Source: Chloroflexota bacterium
Lineage (GTDB): Bacteria > Chloroflexota > UBA6077 > SHYK01
NCBI GenBank assembly: GCA_009692845.1
Contig: SHYK01000008.1
Span: forward strand, 1 to 47,335
Length of the DNA stretch: 47,335 bases
Direction: 5' to 3'
The notes beneath the pieces were generated by a model that did not search any database, was not told the DNA's origin, and saw nothing but the letters and a program-made list of their open reading frames with translations. This document shows, piece after piece, positions 31,501 to 40,568 of the stretch (position 1 is its first letter; each line of letters starts with the position of its first letter). A program made the position numbers and the translations under genes.

Positions 31501-33567
31501 TTGCATTTCTGGCTGCGACGACGCACGTCGCGACGGGGAGCCGCCGCCCCCGCTCTCGCAATTTCCGAACCTCGATCCGGACGGCCGATGACCCCTTCTC
31601 CCCGGGCGCCAGTCGGGCGGTCGACTCCGGAACCAGCCGGGGTTCGGCGCATGTGGAAGCCAAGCGCACTGCTGATCTTCGCGCTCGTGCTGTTTGGGAA
31701 CTACGCTTTCTTTTCCATCTTCGTGCCGGACCGGCCCCGCCCCACGGAGATTCCCTACACCGTTTTCAAGCAGCAAATTGAGGCCGCCAACGTCGCCGAA
31801 GTAACCAGTCGGGCCGACGTGATCCAGGGAACCTTCAAGCAGGCCGTGCCGCTGCAGTCATCCCCCGGCGAGCCGGGATTGACGATGAAGGAGTTCTCGA
31901 CCGTCCGCCCCGCCTTTGCTGACCCAGGCCTGGAGGCTCTGCTCGCTGCTCAGAACGCGGTCATCAACGCGCATCCGCTCGACGAGCCGCGCAGTTGGTG
32001 GCTCAACCTCCTGCTGAGCTTCGGCCCCACCCTCTTGCTCATCGGCGGCTTCATATGGCTCTCCAATCGGGCCGCCCGGCAAGCCCGAGGTGGACTATTT
32101 GGGTTCGGCCGCAGCCGGGCCAAGCGCTACAACACCGCCGCCGGTGGAGATGAGCGAGTCACCTTCGCAGATGTCGCCGGTATTGACGAGGCCGAGAACG
32201 AGCTGGTCGAGATCGTCGACTTTCTCAAGGATCCGAGCAAATACACCCGCCTGGGCGGAGTCGCACCGAAAGGGGTGCTTCTGGTGGGCCCTCCGGGAAC
32301 CGGCAAGACCCTCCTAGCCCGGGCAGTCGCCGGCGAAGCGGAGGTGCCCTTCTTTAGCATGGGCGCTTCAGAGTTTGTGGAGATGATCGTCGGCGTAGGC
32401 GCCAGCCGGGTCCGCGACCTGTTCAAGGAGGCCCGCGAGGCTGCCCCCGCCATCATCTTTATCGACGAGCTCGATGCTATCGGGCGGGCCCGGGGCGGCC
32501 CCGGCATGTTTGCCGGACATTCCGAACAAGAGCAAACGTTGAACCAGATCTTGACTGAGATGGACGGCTTCAGCTCGCGCGAAGGTGTCATCGTCGTGGC
32601 CGCCACTAACCGGCCGGACGTGCTCGATAAGGCGCTCCTGCGCCCGGGTCGCTTCGACCGCCAGGTGATGGTCCAGCCGCCTGATCGAGTGGGGCGGGAG
32701 GCGATCCTGCGAGTGCACACGCCCAACGTGCCACTCGCTGCCGACGTTGACCTGCAGGCGATCGCGGCCACCACGCCCGGCCTGGTGGGAGCGGACCTCC
32801 GCAATCTGGTCAACGAAGCGGCGCTGCTCGCCGCCCGACGTGATGAGGAGGCGGTTCATCAACGTGACTTCGTCGATGCTTTGGAGAAGCTCACGCTCGG
32901 CCCGGCCCGACACCTGCTGATGAGCCCTGAGGAGCGCCAGCGGGTGGCCTATCACGAAGGGGGGCACACGATCCTGGGGCTGCTCGTGCCCGGCTCTGAT
33001 CCGGTAAATCGGGTGACGATTATGCCCCGCGGGCAGGCGCTCGGGGTGACTTATCAGCGCCCGCAAGACGAGCGCCATAACTACGACAAGGCTTACCTGC
33101 AGGCGCGACTGGTGGGAGTTATGGGTGGTCGAGCAGCTGAGGAGCTGGTCTACGGCGACCGGACCAGCGGAGCGGAGAGCGACCTCGAGCAGGCCACGAG
33201 TCTGGCCCGCCACATGGTTACCCGTTGGGGCATGAGCGAGAAACTGGGTCCCGTCTCGCTCGCACCCCGCGACAGCGTGTTCCTGGGTAGTACAGATCCG
33301 TTTGGCTTCGGTGGCGGAGGCAAGCAGCATAGCGAGGAGACCGCCCAGGTCATCGACGATGAGGTGCGCCGCATCCTGCAGGAAAGCTATGCCGAAGCGA
33401 CTCGCCTGCTCACAAAGCACCGCCACCAGTTGGATGCTCTCGCTTCCGCGCTCTTGGAGAAAGAGACGCTCGACGAGCAGCAAATCTTGGACATTACCGA
33501 ATTACCCAGCGCGCCGAAGCTGGCTGGCCTGCGATTGGCCCCCGAAACGCCGGCGGCCGTCGCCTAG
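31501..33567 (+). CDS. ftsH: ATP-dependent zinc metalloprotease FtsH
   Basis: A membrane-bound AAA+ protease that degrades misfolded membrane proteins and regulators. Two transmembrane helices ([19 protein letters not shown] and [22 protein letters not shown]) bracket an external domain. The AAA domain has Walker A GPPGTGKT, Walker [12 protein letters not shown] and the second region of homology [18 protein letters not shown]. The zinc site HEGGH begins at about residue 485, and the third ligand region is in [15 protein letters not shown] 31501 follows GAGG and is two bases after the XRE stop; ATG 31588 or 31651 would give 659 or 638 residues, nearer the usual length. The N-terminal basic tail from the TTG start is not conserved. 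Confidence 0.95.
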   Translation: MHFWLRRRTSRRGAAAPALAISEPRSGRPMTPSPRAPVGRSTPEPAGVRRMWKPSALLIFALVLFGNYAFFSIFVPDRPRPTEIPYTVFKQQIEAANVAEVTSRADVIQGTFKQAVPLQSSPGEPGLTMKEFSTVRPAFADPGLEALLAAQNAVINAHPLDEPRSWWLNLLLSFGPTLLLIGGFIWLSNRAARQARGGLFGFGRSRAKRYNTAAGGDERVTFADVAGIDEAENELVEIVDFLKDPSKYTRLGGVAPKGVLLVGPPGTGKTLLARAVAGEAEVPFFSMGASEFVEMIVGVGASRVRDLFKEAREAAPAIIFIDELDAIGRARGGPGMFAGHSEQEQTLNQILTEMDGFSSREGVIVVAATNRPDVLDKALLRPGRFDRQVMVQPPDRVGREAILRVHTPNVPLAADVDLQAIAATTPGLVGADLRNLVNEAALLAARRDEEAVHQRDFVDALEKLTLGPARHLLMSPEERQRVAYHEGGHTILGLLVPGSDPVNRVTIMPRGQALGVTYQRPQDERHNYDKAYLQARLVGVMGGRAAEELVYGDRTSGAESDLEQATSLARHMVTRWGMSEKLGPVSLAPRDSVFLGSTDPFGFGGGGKQHSEETAQVIDDEVRRILQESYAEATRLLTKHRHQLDALASALLEKETLDEQQILDITELPSAPKLAGLRLAPETPAAVA

Positions 33568-33573
33568 CACTCT

Positions 33574-34551
33574 CTAGATCATGAGGGTCAGGGCGCCCTC
33601 GATGTTGGATTCGGCGCCGGAATTGCGGCTGACCTGTCCCTCGTCGATGCCGTCATAGATCAGCAGCATCCGCTCGTCATACACGGGAAGGCGGGCCGCG
33701 TTGCGTCCCTCAAACCAGGAGCGGGCCTTGGTCGCCGCCTCCGCATATCGGATCTCTCCCGTCGCTCGAGCGACCGCCGACAGTCCAGCCACTACGCAGC
33801 TGACTTCAAAGGGCAGCACCCGGGGCGCGCTGCCACACCACTCGACCGCCGGCAAGAGCAATACGTCGGCGCTGGCCCTCGCCCGTTCGACCAGCTCCGG
33901 CCGCTGGAGCGCATGCCCGGTTGCGGCGAGCGCGGCCTCTTGGAGGTGCCCCCAAAGGTGGACCGGCTCAGTTCCGCCGTCATTCAGCAGACAGTCCCCA
34001 CGGCGCGCGCTGGCGATCCAGTTGGCCCAGCGAAGTGCCCGTTCGGCGGACGACGCGGCGCCGGTCGCTCGCCAGTGCTGAAGGATTGCCAAGAGACCGA
34101 CCGAGCGGACATCGTAGTGTCGACTGGCCCCGTTGAGCCAGGGCAGGGCGCGGTCGAAGCGCTCCTTCCACTCATCTCCACCGAAGGTCGAGATGCCCCA
34201 GGCCAGAGCGTGGAGCGCCCGAGCTTGCCAGGGTTGACCGCCCAAAGAGGAGGTGGTGCCGGCGAGGTTCTTTGCTCCGGACCAGTCAAAGATGAAATTG
34301 GTAAACCGACCGTCTTCGTCCTGCATGTAAGCGAGGAACCGCAGAAGCTGATGGGCTGCGTCCCGATCCGCCGCTACACCGTAGCGCTGCCATCGAACGC
34401 AGTACAGGACAGCAGCGCGCGCGGCGTCGTCGACGCAGGCCACCCCTTCGAGCCCCTGATCGCGGGCAGGGCGGAGAAGGTAGGAGCCCTCCGCCTTCGC
34501 TAGGTCTGGCTCCGCATAGACGGCGAGGGCACAGGCGTCAGGCCTGGCCAA
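33574..34551 (-). CDS. Alpha/alpha-toroid (six-hairpin glycosidase-like) protein
   Basis: A 325-residue protein made of repeated helical hairpins, of the type found beside or fused to GT4 glycosyltransferases. Motifs are GVACVDDAARAAVLY near the start (compare CTDDNARAL in relatives), GRFTNFIFDWSG, LHALAWGISTFG, LLNDGGTEPVHLWGHLQEAALA and the C-terminal YDGIDEGQVSRNSGAESNIEGAL. A TTG start at 34551 is used; codons further upstream stay open to the end of the glycosyltransferase gene and could be part of it. It follows the glycosyltransferase on the same strand by 77 bases. A role in trimming or binding of a glycan is inferred, not shown. Confidence 0.72.
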   Translation of the reverse strand: MARPDACALAVYAEPDLAKAEGSYLLRPARDQGLEGVACVDDAARAAVLYCVRWQRYGVAADRDAAHQLLRFLAYMQDEDGRFTNFIFDWSGAKNLAGTTSSLGGQPWQARALHALAWGISTFGGDEWKERFDRALPWLNGASRHYDVRSVGLLAILQHWRATGAASSAERALRWANWIASARRGDCLLNDGGTEPVHLWGHLQEAALAATGHALQRPELVERARASADVLLLPAVEWCGSAPRVLPFEVSCVVAGLSAVARATGEIRYAEAATKARSWFEGRNAARLPVYDERMLLIYDGIDEGQVSRNSGAESNIEGALTLMI

Positions 34552-34628
34552 CTCAACCGGTCGGGTGAGCCACCCAAGGTGCCCAGCATGTGGGGAAAAG
34601 CCCTCGACAAGATGGAGCGGGTTGGGCC

Positions 34629-35939
34629 TCAGGCGGGGATCGCCATGGGGACCGCGGCCACGGGAAGCCGGATCGTCGCCGCCGCGACCTGGGATGGCCT
34701 AACATCACCCGGCGCCTGGCTAGCAGCTGATCGCAGGACCGAGAGCATGCGCTCGCCGACTCGGGGCCAGGCAGCCTCCCGTCCGTAGGCGTAGGCATTC
34801 CGCTCGAGTCGGAGCTTCAGGAACGGGTCGTCGAGAATTCGCAGTGTTGCGTCAGCCAGCTCGGCCGGGTTGGAAAAGTCCACCAGCAGCCCGCGTTGTT
34901 CAGCCAGAGCCTCGGCGGCATGCAAGTAAGGAGTCGACACGATCGCTTTGCCGGCCCCGAGCGCATAGGCCAGGGTACCGCTGGTAATTTGCGCCGGATC
35001 CACATATGGCGTCACATAAACGTCGCTGGCCAGCAAGTAGTCGACGATTTGGGGCTGGGTCAGGTACGCGTCCACGAAACTGACGTGCGACTCGAGGTCC
35101 AGGTCGGCCACCTGGCGCCAGAGGCGCTTCCGATACTCCTCGCCATCGCGGCGAATCAGCTCGGGGTGGGTCTTCCCAACGACGAGATACAAGGCGCCGG
35201 GATGTTGAATGCGGATCATGGCCATCGCGGAAATCATGTGCTCGATTCCCTTACGTGGATCGACCAGCCAAAATGTGGTGATGATGGTCCGTCCTAGCAG
35301 GCCCAACTGCTCCTTCACCCGTCGCCGTCCCCGTCGCTCGGTCGGCGGCACCCCGTGGGGGATTGCGGACACCTTACCCGCAGCCAGCCCGTAAACATCG
35401 ACAAGCAGGGAGCGTGCACGCTCGGCCATGACTATCACTTGGTTACTGCGGTCGCCAATTCGCCGCACAGCCGCTCGCACGGAAGGATTGGGCTCGGGGA
35501 GGACGGAGTGGAGGGTAGTGACCAGAGGCTTGACGAGCGCGTTGAGGAATCCCGGCAGGTGATCCTCAAACGGGTCGCCCCAGGTGCCGTAGAGCCCGAA
35601 TTCATGCTGAAGACTCACCACATCGACCGGCGCGGCGTTCAACTGGAGCGCGGCTTCCCGATAGCTGGACGGCTTTCCTTGCTCGATAGACCAGCGCACC
35701 TCGGGTCCATAAGCGTGGCTGCAGGATGGTTCGTTGATGGCGGCCCAATGGATCGACACCGAGCGTTCCGCGGCCTTGAGCGCACCCTCCAGATCTTTAG
35801 CAAAGGTCGCAATACCGCATTGGCGCGGGGGGCAGGTCGCCATGAGGGCGATCGATAATCCGGGCCGGTTCGAAGGTTCTAAGTTGAGTCCGGATGGTTT
35901 GATCGCATCCTCCTCGCTATTTTGTTGGTCTGCTCTCAT
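34629..35939 (-). CDS. Glycosyltransferase family 4
   Basis: A 436-residue GT-B fold glycosyltransferase. After a polar N-terminal part it has SIALMATCPPRQCGIATFAKDLEGAL, the start motif of a group of GT4 enzymes linked to mannose-type transfers. The acceptor loop has SLQHEFGLYG and the donor region has STPYLHAAEALAEQRGLLVDF with VYVTPYVDPAQITSGTLAYALGAGKAIV. It begins at ATG 35939 without a clear Shine-Dalgarno. It is followed by the toroid gene and preceded, 5 bases away, by a secreted beta-sandwich protein. Together they may build or shape a surface glycan. Confidence 0.88.
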   Translation of the reverse strand: MRADQQNSEEDAIKPSGLNLEPSNRPGLSIALMATCPPRQCGIATFAKDLEGALKAAERSVSIHWAAINEPSCSHAYGPEVRWSIEQGKPSSYREAALQLNAAPVDVVSLQHEFGLYGTWGDPFEDHLPGFLNALVKPLVTTLHSVLPEPNPSVRAAVRRIGDRSNQVIVMAERARSLLVDVYGLAAGKVSAIPHGVPPTERRGRRRVKEQLGLLGRTIITTFWLVDPRKGIEHMISAMAMIRIQHPGALYLVVGKTHPELIRRDGEEYRKRLWRQVADLDLESHVSFVDAYLTQPQIVDYLLASDVYVTPYVDPAQITSGTLAYALGAGKAIVSTPYLHAAEALAEQRGLLVDFSNPAELADATLRILDDPFLKLRLERNAYAYGREAAWPRVGERMLSVLRSAASQAPGDVRPSQVAAATIRLPVAAVPMAIPA

Positions 35940-35944
35940 TAGTA

Positions 35945-37042
35945 CTATTGGGGGATCTCCAGGCCAAATGTCATGATGGAAACGTCATGCCGGGCCGGTG
36001 AAACGTGAACAGTCAGTCGGGGTAGGCCGGGGGCGGCTCCGGTTGGGTTCGCAGCCAGGCCAGCACGTCGGCAATTTTGCCCAGTCATCAAGCCGACGCA
36101 GGTGTCGGCCGCGCCGTAATAGAGCCGGAGCTCTCCCGGAACATCGTCGAGCACTGTCTCGAGGCCGGTGTTGTCGTCAACGAAGGTTATCGGATCGCCC
36201 AGGCCTTCGACCTCGATGGTGAAATCGACCGCCAGGCCCGGCCTGTAGTTGTAGAGCTGCAGTCCCAGTATGTGCGGCGCCGAGTCACGGTAGGCCAAAC
36301 GGTGCGTTGTGGCGTCCTTGTCCCGCCCAACATCGTGGCCCTCCGCCACCGGGGTTTCACGGTCGTAAAGTTGGACCCCGACCGCTCTGCTCGAGAGCAG
36401 GAAAGGCGGCGAGTAGGTCAAACTGACGACGAGATCGGTGTTACCCGGGTAGTCAAGATTGAAGAAGCGAATAGCCCCGGCCGAGTCTCCGGTGAGGTTG
36501 CCGGCGAGGAAGCCGTTTCCAGCCTGAACGAAATCAGGGAATGCTCGGTTGTCGGAGCCGGCCAGGGCCCGCCGACCGCCAAAATCGAGCCCTTCGGCGT
36601 TGATCGTAAAGTATGTCCGTTTCCCGTCGACATAGCTGAACAGCTGCACGGTGAATTCGCCCGGGTCGATCCGAGAGAAGCTTGCCCGGGCTCGGGTAGA
36701 CCACGGATCACCAGCGGCAGGTCGCGCACTCGCCACCAGGCCAGTCGGACCGTAAATGTTGAACCCCAGCAGCCTGCCCATCTGTCCGTAGCTCTCGCTC
36801 GAATCCAGGGTGATCTGGACGACTTCGCCGCCCCCTGGATAGTCGACGGTGAAGTAACGGAAGAAGCCGCCCCTGGTGCCGGATAGGATGCCGCTGACGG
36901 CGGGTGCCTCATCGGTCAACGGCGTCTTTTCCTGGGCGCTACAAAGCGCAGGAATGAGCCAGCCCGAGCGTGTAGCCGGATCGCCCGAGCGCGGATCGAA
37001 GTCTTGCGGGCTCGAAAACAGTGAGGCCGCTATTGCAATCAA
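35945..37042 (-). CDS. Beta-sandwich (pre-peptidase-like repeat) protein, signal peptide damaged
   Basis: A 365-residue protein with two related beta-sandwich units: one starting SGILSGTRGGFFRYFTVDYPGGGEVVQITL, with GFNIYGPTGLV, and one starting AGNLTGDSAGAIRFFNLDYPGNTDLVVSL, with GVQLYDRETPV. Such pairs are typical of secreted Chloroflexota proteins. A signal peptide should precede AQEKTP; only its last part (GWLIPALCSAQ) is readable, and the codons before it (DPRSGDPATRSG) are not signal-like. An in-frame stop precedes the TTG at 37042. Export is therefore doubtful. The C-terminus has two cysteines (CVGLMTGQNC) that could be disulfide bonded. No enzymatic motif is seen. Confidence 0.68.
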   Translation of the reverse strand: MIAIAASLFSSPQDFDPRSGDPATRSGWLIPALCSAQEKTPLTDEAPAVSGILSGTRGGFFRYFTVDYPGGGEVVQITLDSSESYGQMGRLLGFNIYGPTGLVASARPAAGDPWSTRARASFSRIDPGEFTVQLFSYVDGKRTYFTINAEGLDFGGRRALAGSDNRAFPDFVQAGNGFLAGNLTGDSAGAIRFFNLDYPGNTDLVVSLTYSPPFLLSSRAVGVQLYDRETPVAEGHDVGRDKDATTHRLAYRDSAPHILGLQLYNYRPGLAVDFTIEVEGLGDPITFVDDNTGLETVLDDVPGELRLYYGAADTCVGLMTGQNCRRAGLAANPTGAAPGLPRLTVHVSPARHDVSIMTFGLEIPQ

Positions 37043-37156
37043 TTAGAGGAGCGGTCCGCAAGTGCATGGGTCATTTTAGGCCCTAAACGTGCCGGGCAGG
37101 GGCTCGATCCGAGCCGAGCGACCTTTCGGAGAATGCGGGCCCGCGTGAACAAGCAG

Positions 37157-37197
37157 GAAGTAAAGAAGCCCGCCGTGCAGGCGGGCTTCTTTACTTC
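37157..37197. terminator. Perfect 18-bp hairpin, intrinsic terminator
   Basis: Left arm GAAGTAAAGAAGCCCGCC (37157-37174) and right arm GGCGGGCTTCTTTACTTC (37180-37197) are exact complements around a five-base loop. The GC core AAGCCCGCC with the flanking TTCTTT run makes a terminator in both directions. It lies just 25 bases after the amidase stop codon on the leftward strand. Confidence 0.85.
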
Positions 37198-37222
37198 AGG
37201 CAGGCTCGGGCTAACTGGTCGC

Positions 37223-39211
37223 TTAAACCGGACCAAAGCCTGGGGGCGGGGTGCGGTGATGAGTCGCCGCTTCGTAAGCGGACGCGATCTTGAAGAGGGT
37301 TGGTTCATCGAATGGCCTGGTGAGGAAGTTGATCCCCGTTGGAAGCTCGGCTGGAATCGGTCCCACCAGGTTCATATCAGGGTCACGGTCATAAACCTCG
37401 GTCGTGAACGCGGCCGGAACGCTGATGATCGGGAAGCTGGCCGTGCCCGGCAGCAGGTTCCAGGACAGCTGCCCGCGGTCGTTTTTGGTGGGCTCGGTAG
37501 GCGCTCCCAGCTTGGGTGCGGGAATATTGCTCGTTGGGTAGGTCACGGCGTCGAGACCTAGCAGGGCGAAGCACTGCAGCGTGATCATCTGAAGCGTGTA
37601 GTGCCTGGCCAGAATGTTCACGTCATCGAGCGTGGTCGCATTGTTGGTGGAGACCAGGCTGTCGCGCTTATCTGAAAACCCGCTGCCGGCCCGAATGTCC
37701 GTGAAGAAGTTCGATTTGGCGATCAGATCCGCAGTGCTCTGGATGTTCGCATCGGCCCGCTCTCGGAGATAGAGGTCCTGCTTGAATTTACCCGTTCCAG
37801 CGGAGGCGGCAGGTCCCAGGTTCCTGATATTGGGCTGTCCACTGGCGTTATGGGGAACCAGAGATGGGTCCATGAACATGTCTACCAGGAGCGGAATGTG
37901 ATCTGCGCCTACGGGGAAGATGTTCGGGAACTGGCTCGTGAACAGCTTGTTGTCCACTGCCGGAACGTACTGATCGATGCACCCCTGGAATAGCGCCCCA
38001 TGCGGGCCTGGATCGACAATTGTTGCTCCCAGGCGACGTAGATCCTCGATGCCTCGATCTACGATGTCTATGGTTTCGGAATCCGCAGCGGTGAAAAGGT
38101 CCTTGTCCATGTGCTCGCGAAGAACCCCGATCCGCATTCCGTCCAGCCGCCCGGCCTTCGCAAAGCTCTCATAGGACTGCGAGGGCATGCGCCCAATGCT
38201 GGAGGCGGTAATCGCGTCCTTCGGGTCATAGCCCGCGATGACGGTGAGGATCCGGGCGACGTCCGCCACGGTGCGGCATAGCGGTCCGATTCGGTCGTTG
38301 ATGACCGGCTCGGCCGCATACATCCCGTCGCGACTGACCAGCTCCACTGTGGCCGGCAACCCAACCACGTTGTTATGCCGGGCCGGGTTGACCGTCGATC
38401 CGCCGGACTCTTCGCCAATGGCACAGGTGACCAGGTTCGCGGCCACGGCTGCGCCGGAGCCTCCGCTCGAGCGGCCTGGACTGCGTTCGGTGTCGTAGGG
38501 GTTGCAGGTGACGCCGCCAAAGGCACTACGGTCGCCTGACGCATACTCACCCATGTTCGCTTTGGCGATGATGATCGCGCCGGCCTCCCGAAGCCTGCTC
38601 ACGAAAGTCCCGTCGTCCGGGGGGCGATCGTTGGCGAAGAAGGCGTCCGCACCTTGGGTGGTGCGCATGTCGAAGGTGTCGTACTGGTCCTTGAGTGCTA
38701 TGACTACGCCATGCAGTGGCCCGACCAGCTTTCCGGTCTGGGCGAACTGGGCATCTTCCCTCGCGGCGACCTCCAGCGCGTCGGGCATGGTCGGGTCGTT
38801 ATCAACCGCATCGGTCATGCTCCGGGCGTGGTGATCGTCGAAGCCCCAGGCAACCCGGCTGGCCGGCCGCAGGTTCAGCGTCATCAGGGCGTTGATCTGG
38901 CCAGCATTTGCGATCGTCGTAACTGGCCCCAGGAGCCCGTCTGGCTGGTTGACACAGACTCCGTTGTAAGCCTTGATGCGGGCCAGATAGCCCTGGACCA
39001 CGCCGGTTGCCGTGATTTGTTTCTGCAAGATCGCGGTCTGAATTCCGCTGATGGTGGCCTCTTCCAGGCGAAATGGCTGGGCGCTCGGCGGTAGCGTCTG
39101 GTCCGCGGGTGCGGCCCAGGAAGCCGCGGGCATGGAGCTGACGACCAGCAGCGCAATGAATCCGAGGGCCGTGGTTCTCAGCTTGGCCCTGGGGTGCGGG
39201 AGTCTGGGCAT
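37223..39211 (-). CDS. Secreted amidase (amidase signature family)
   Basis: A 662-residue amidase. The N-terminus has a signal peptide (LRTTALGFIALLVVSSMPAASWA, cut after about residue 34). The Ser-cisSer-Lys triad is placed at Lys174 (ALKDQYD), Ser248 (RSSGGSG) and Ser272 (ESGGST), with the 74 and 24 residue spacing seen in fatty acid amide hydrolase. The motif after the nucleophile is STVNPARHNNVVGLPATVELVS. An insert of about 100 residues in the second half makes it longer than typical 450 to 500 residue amidases. The substrate is unknown; an external peptide, amide or nitrile-derived compound is possible. AAGGAGA precedes ATG 39211. Confidence 0.9.
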   Translation of the reverse strand: MPRLPHPRAKLRTTALGFIALLVVSSMPAASWAAPADQTLPPSAQPFRLEEATISGIQTAILQKQITATGVVQGYLARIKAYNGVCVNQPDGLLGPVTTIANAGQINALMTLNLRPASRVAWGFDDHHARSMTDAVDNDPTMPDALEVAAREDAQFAQTGKLVGPLHGVVIALKDQYDTFDMRTTQGADAFFANDRPPDDGTFVSRLREAGAIIIAKANMGEYASGDRSAFGGVTCNPYDTERSPGRSSGGSGAAVAANLVTCAIGEESGGSTVNPARHNNVVGLPATVELVSRDGMYAAEPVINDRIGPLCRTVADVARILTVIAGYDPKDAITASSIGRMPSQSYESFAKAGRLDGMRIGVLREHMDKDLFTAADSETIDIVDRGIEDLRRLGATIVDPGPHGALFQGCIDQYVPAVDNKLFTSQFPNIFPVGADHIPLLVDMFMDPSLVPHNASGQPNIRNLGPAASAGTGKFKQDLYLRERADANIQSTADLIAKSNFFTDIRAGSGFSDKRDSLVSTNNATTLDDVNILARHYTLQMITLQCFALLGLDAVTYPTSNIPAPKLGAPTEPTKNDRGQLSWNLLPGTASFPIISVPAAFTTEVYDRDPDMNLVGPIPAELPTGINFLTRPFDEPTLFKIASAYEAATHHRTPPPGFGPV

Positions 39212-39435
39212 AGGTTCTCCTTACGTAACACTTTCTTCGTGGTCGTTGGGACCCTAAGAAAGTACGCGGGCCGAGCGTCCTACTCCAGGGGCATATAGTC
39301 TGAAGTGGTTTGGGGATCATGAGATAATCTGCCTAAGCCAAACTGGAGTATGACGAGCGGCAAGGCCGAGCCATCCATGACCGGGTGGCTCCGCCGAGCG
39401 CTGGGTGACCCGAACGAATGCGAGGGGTGAATAGG

Positions 39436-39753
39436 GTGTTCAGCCGGTACGTTCTGATCGTCAACGACGAGCGCCGCGAAGCCTTCACCGCGATTTTTGG
39501 GCGCAGCCGAGTGCCGATTGAGAGCGAGGTTCCGGAGCAAGCGCGGCTGCCTCGTTTCGGCAGCACCGCAGTCTACAAGATCGATCTGAAAATGCTGACC
39601 CAGCAGCAACGCCAGCTGCTAGAGGCGCACTTATCGCGGGTTTGGGACATGCCGATCGAGATGGTCGAGGCAGAGACGGCCGCACACGGAGTGCCCATCA
39701 TGGCGGAGGGCACGACGCTGGTTGAGATTGACTCCGAGCCCGACTTTGCCTGA
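39436..39753 (+). CDS. Protein of unknown function
   Basis: A 105-residue protein that I do not recognise. GTG 39436 is chosen because GAGGGG lies eight bases before it; ATG 39418 upstream has none. It reads MFSRYVLIVNDERREAFTAIFGRSR, then a proline-containing segment, then TQQQRQLLEAHLSRVWDMPIEMVEAE and an acidic end. The pattern (strand, helix, strand, helix) suggests a small alpha/beta domain. No cysteine and no transmembrane helix are present. It lies just before a decayed island. Confidence 0.6.
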   Translation: MFSRYVLIVNDERREAFTAIFGRSRVPIESEVPEQARLPRFGSTAVYKIDLKMLTQQQRQLLEAHLSRVWDMPIEMVEAETAAHGVPIMAEGTTLVEIDSEPDFA

Positions 39754-39864
39754 CCAACGGCCCCGCGGTCTGCCAGCTTGTCCCCGCTGGGCCCGGGCCA
39801 CGATCCTTCGGGGAGAGGCTAGGGGCGTTGCCCTACGCCGCTTCGGCCCGGTGGGCCTTACCGA

Positions 39865-40164
39865 CGGATCGCCGAGACCGGTGAAGCTTACGGAACGATG
39901 GCGCTTCGGGCCGCGGCCGCGGGCGCCCGGGGGGCCATCCTACTCGCGGAGGGCGATTCCGCCGGCGCTCTGCAGGCCTTCCACCAGAGTGTTCAGCTCT
40001 GGCGCGAGGCCGAAGCGCCGTATGAGGCAGCGATGGCGCGAGCAGGCCTGGCCAGAGCCTTCCACGCCATGGGTGACAGTGATTCGAGTGCCATGGAGTT
40101 GCGGGTCGCCCGAGCGGCTCTGTCCCAGCTCGGCGCGGCCTTGGACCTGGTCACTCTCATCTAG
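39865..40164 (+). pseudogene. TPR segment of a LuxR- or cyclase-type regulator, 3' fragment
   Basis: The frame RRIAETGEAYGTMALRAAA, then GARGAILLAEGDSAGALQAFHQSVQLWREAEAPYEAAMARAGLARAFHAMGDSDSSAMELRVARAALSQLG, is the C-terminal TPR region found in large ATP-binding regulators or cyclases. The N-terminal kilobases are missing. An 88-codon protein from ATG 39898 could be made but would be only two or three helical hairpins. It ends LVTLI at 40164. Confidence 0.65.
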
Positions 40165-40239
40165 TTTCGATGGGTCCCGTATCGCCGGTTCAGCCGTTCC
40201 ACCGCCACGCGCACGGCCATGGGGCTTCGGGAAAGCCAT

Positions 40240-40326
40240 AATCGCAGCAGCGACCTGCCGCTGGCGAGCGATCCCGCCGAGCGCGGGTATGGCGACAACT
40301 GACGCATCGAGGAGATACCGCCTCAC
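40240..40326 (-). pseudogene. N-terminal fragment of a VapC (PIN domain) toxin
   Basis: From GTG 40326 the frame reads MRRYLLDASVVAI, the usual start of PIN-domain ribonuclease toxins including the first catalytic Asp. After that, similarity is lost and the frame continues as unrelated sequence. The start overlaps the preceding antitoxin stop by four bases (GTGA), as in real vapBC operons. Only a fragment remains. Confidence 0.55.
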
Positions 40327-40409
40327 AAATCGTCGATTGGTGGGGTCGTTTTGCTTTGATGTCGGATTTGATCCACGGCATCGAGCATCTCATCGGGATC
40401 CAGGTCGCT
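40323..40409 (-). pseudogene. C-terminal fragment of the cognate antitoxin
   Basis: The 28 codons SDLDPDEMLDAVDQIRHQSK and TTPPIDDL followed by TGA match the C-terminal end of VapB-type antitoxins that precede PIN toxins. The N-terminal DNA-binding part is missing: upstream the sequence becomes the second TPR repeat. The stop overlaps the VapC fragment's start. Confidence 0.55.
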
Positions 40410-40426
40410 CCGAGCACCGGCAAGCT

Positions 40427-40504
40427 CGAGCGGCTCTGTCCCAGCTCGGCGCGGCCCTGGAAATGGCCACTCTCGAGAGCCTGAACCGTGCGGTCATCGG
40501 TTGA
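40427..40504 (+). pseudogene. Second copy of the TPR gene 3' end
   Basis: The frame ARAALSQLGAALEMATLESLNRAVIG ends with TGA at 40504. It is a second, slightly different copy of the 3' end seen at 40111-40164, without anything upstream. It may be the original end of the gene before insertion of the TA fragment, or a paralogue remnant. Confidence 0.55.
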
Positions 40505-40568
40505 TAGACTAGCATGGCAAAGCGGTTGCGCCCTGGGCTGGGTCGCAGCGACCGAAAGGACCTGAGTT

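Larger units (their letters stand above)
40111..40456 (+). repeat. Direct repeat of 30 bp bracketing TA remnants
   Basis: Identical 30-base copies (CGAGCGGCTCTGTCCCAGCT plus CGGCGCGGCC) lie at 40111-40140 and 40427-40456. Similarity with mismatches extends about 20 bases further (TGGA..TGG.CACTCTC). Both encode the same TPR end (RAALSQLGAAL). Between them, on the opposite strand, are toxin-antitoxin fragments. Confidence 0.75.

Noticed and set aside
32127-33483. Leftward frames of 228 and 371 codons opposite ftsH
   Set aside because: They are shadows of the conserved AAA and protease domains, with no start site or family features.
36077-36886. Rightward 269-codon frame opposite the beta-sandwich gene
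   Set aside because: The sense strand has two clear internal repeats; the antisense frame has no recognisable fold.
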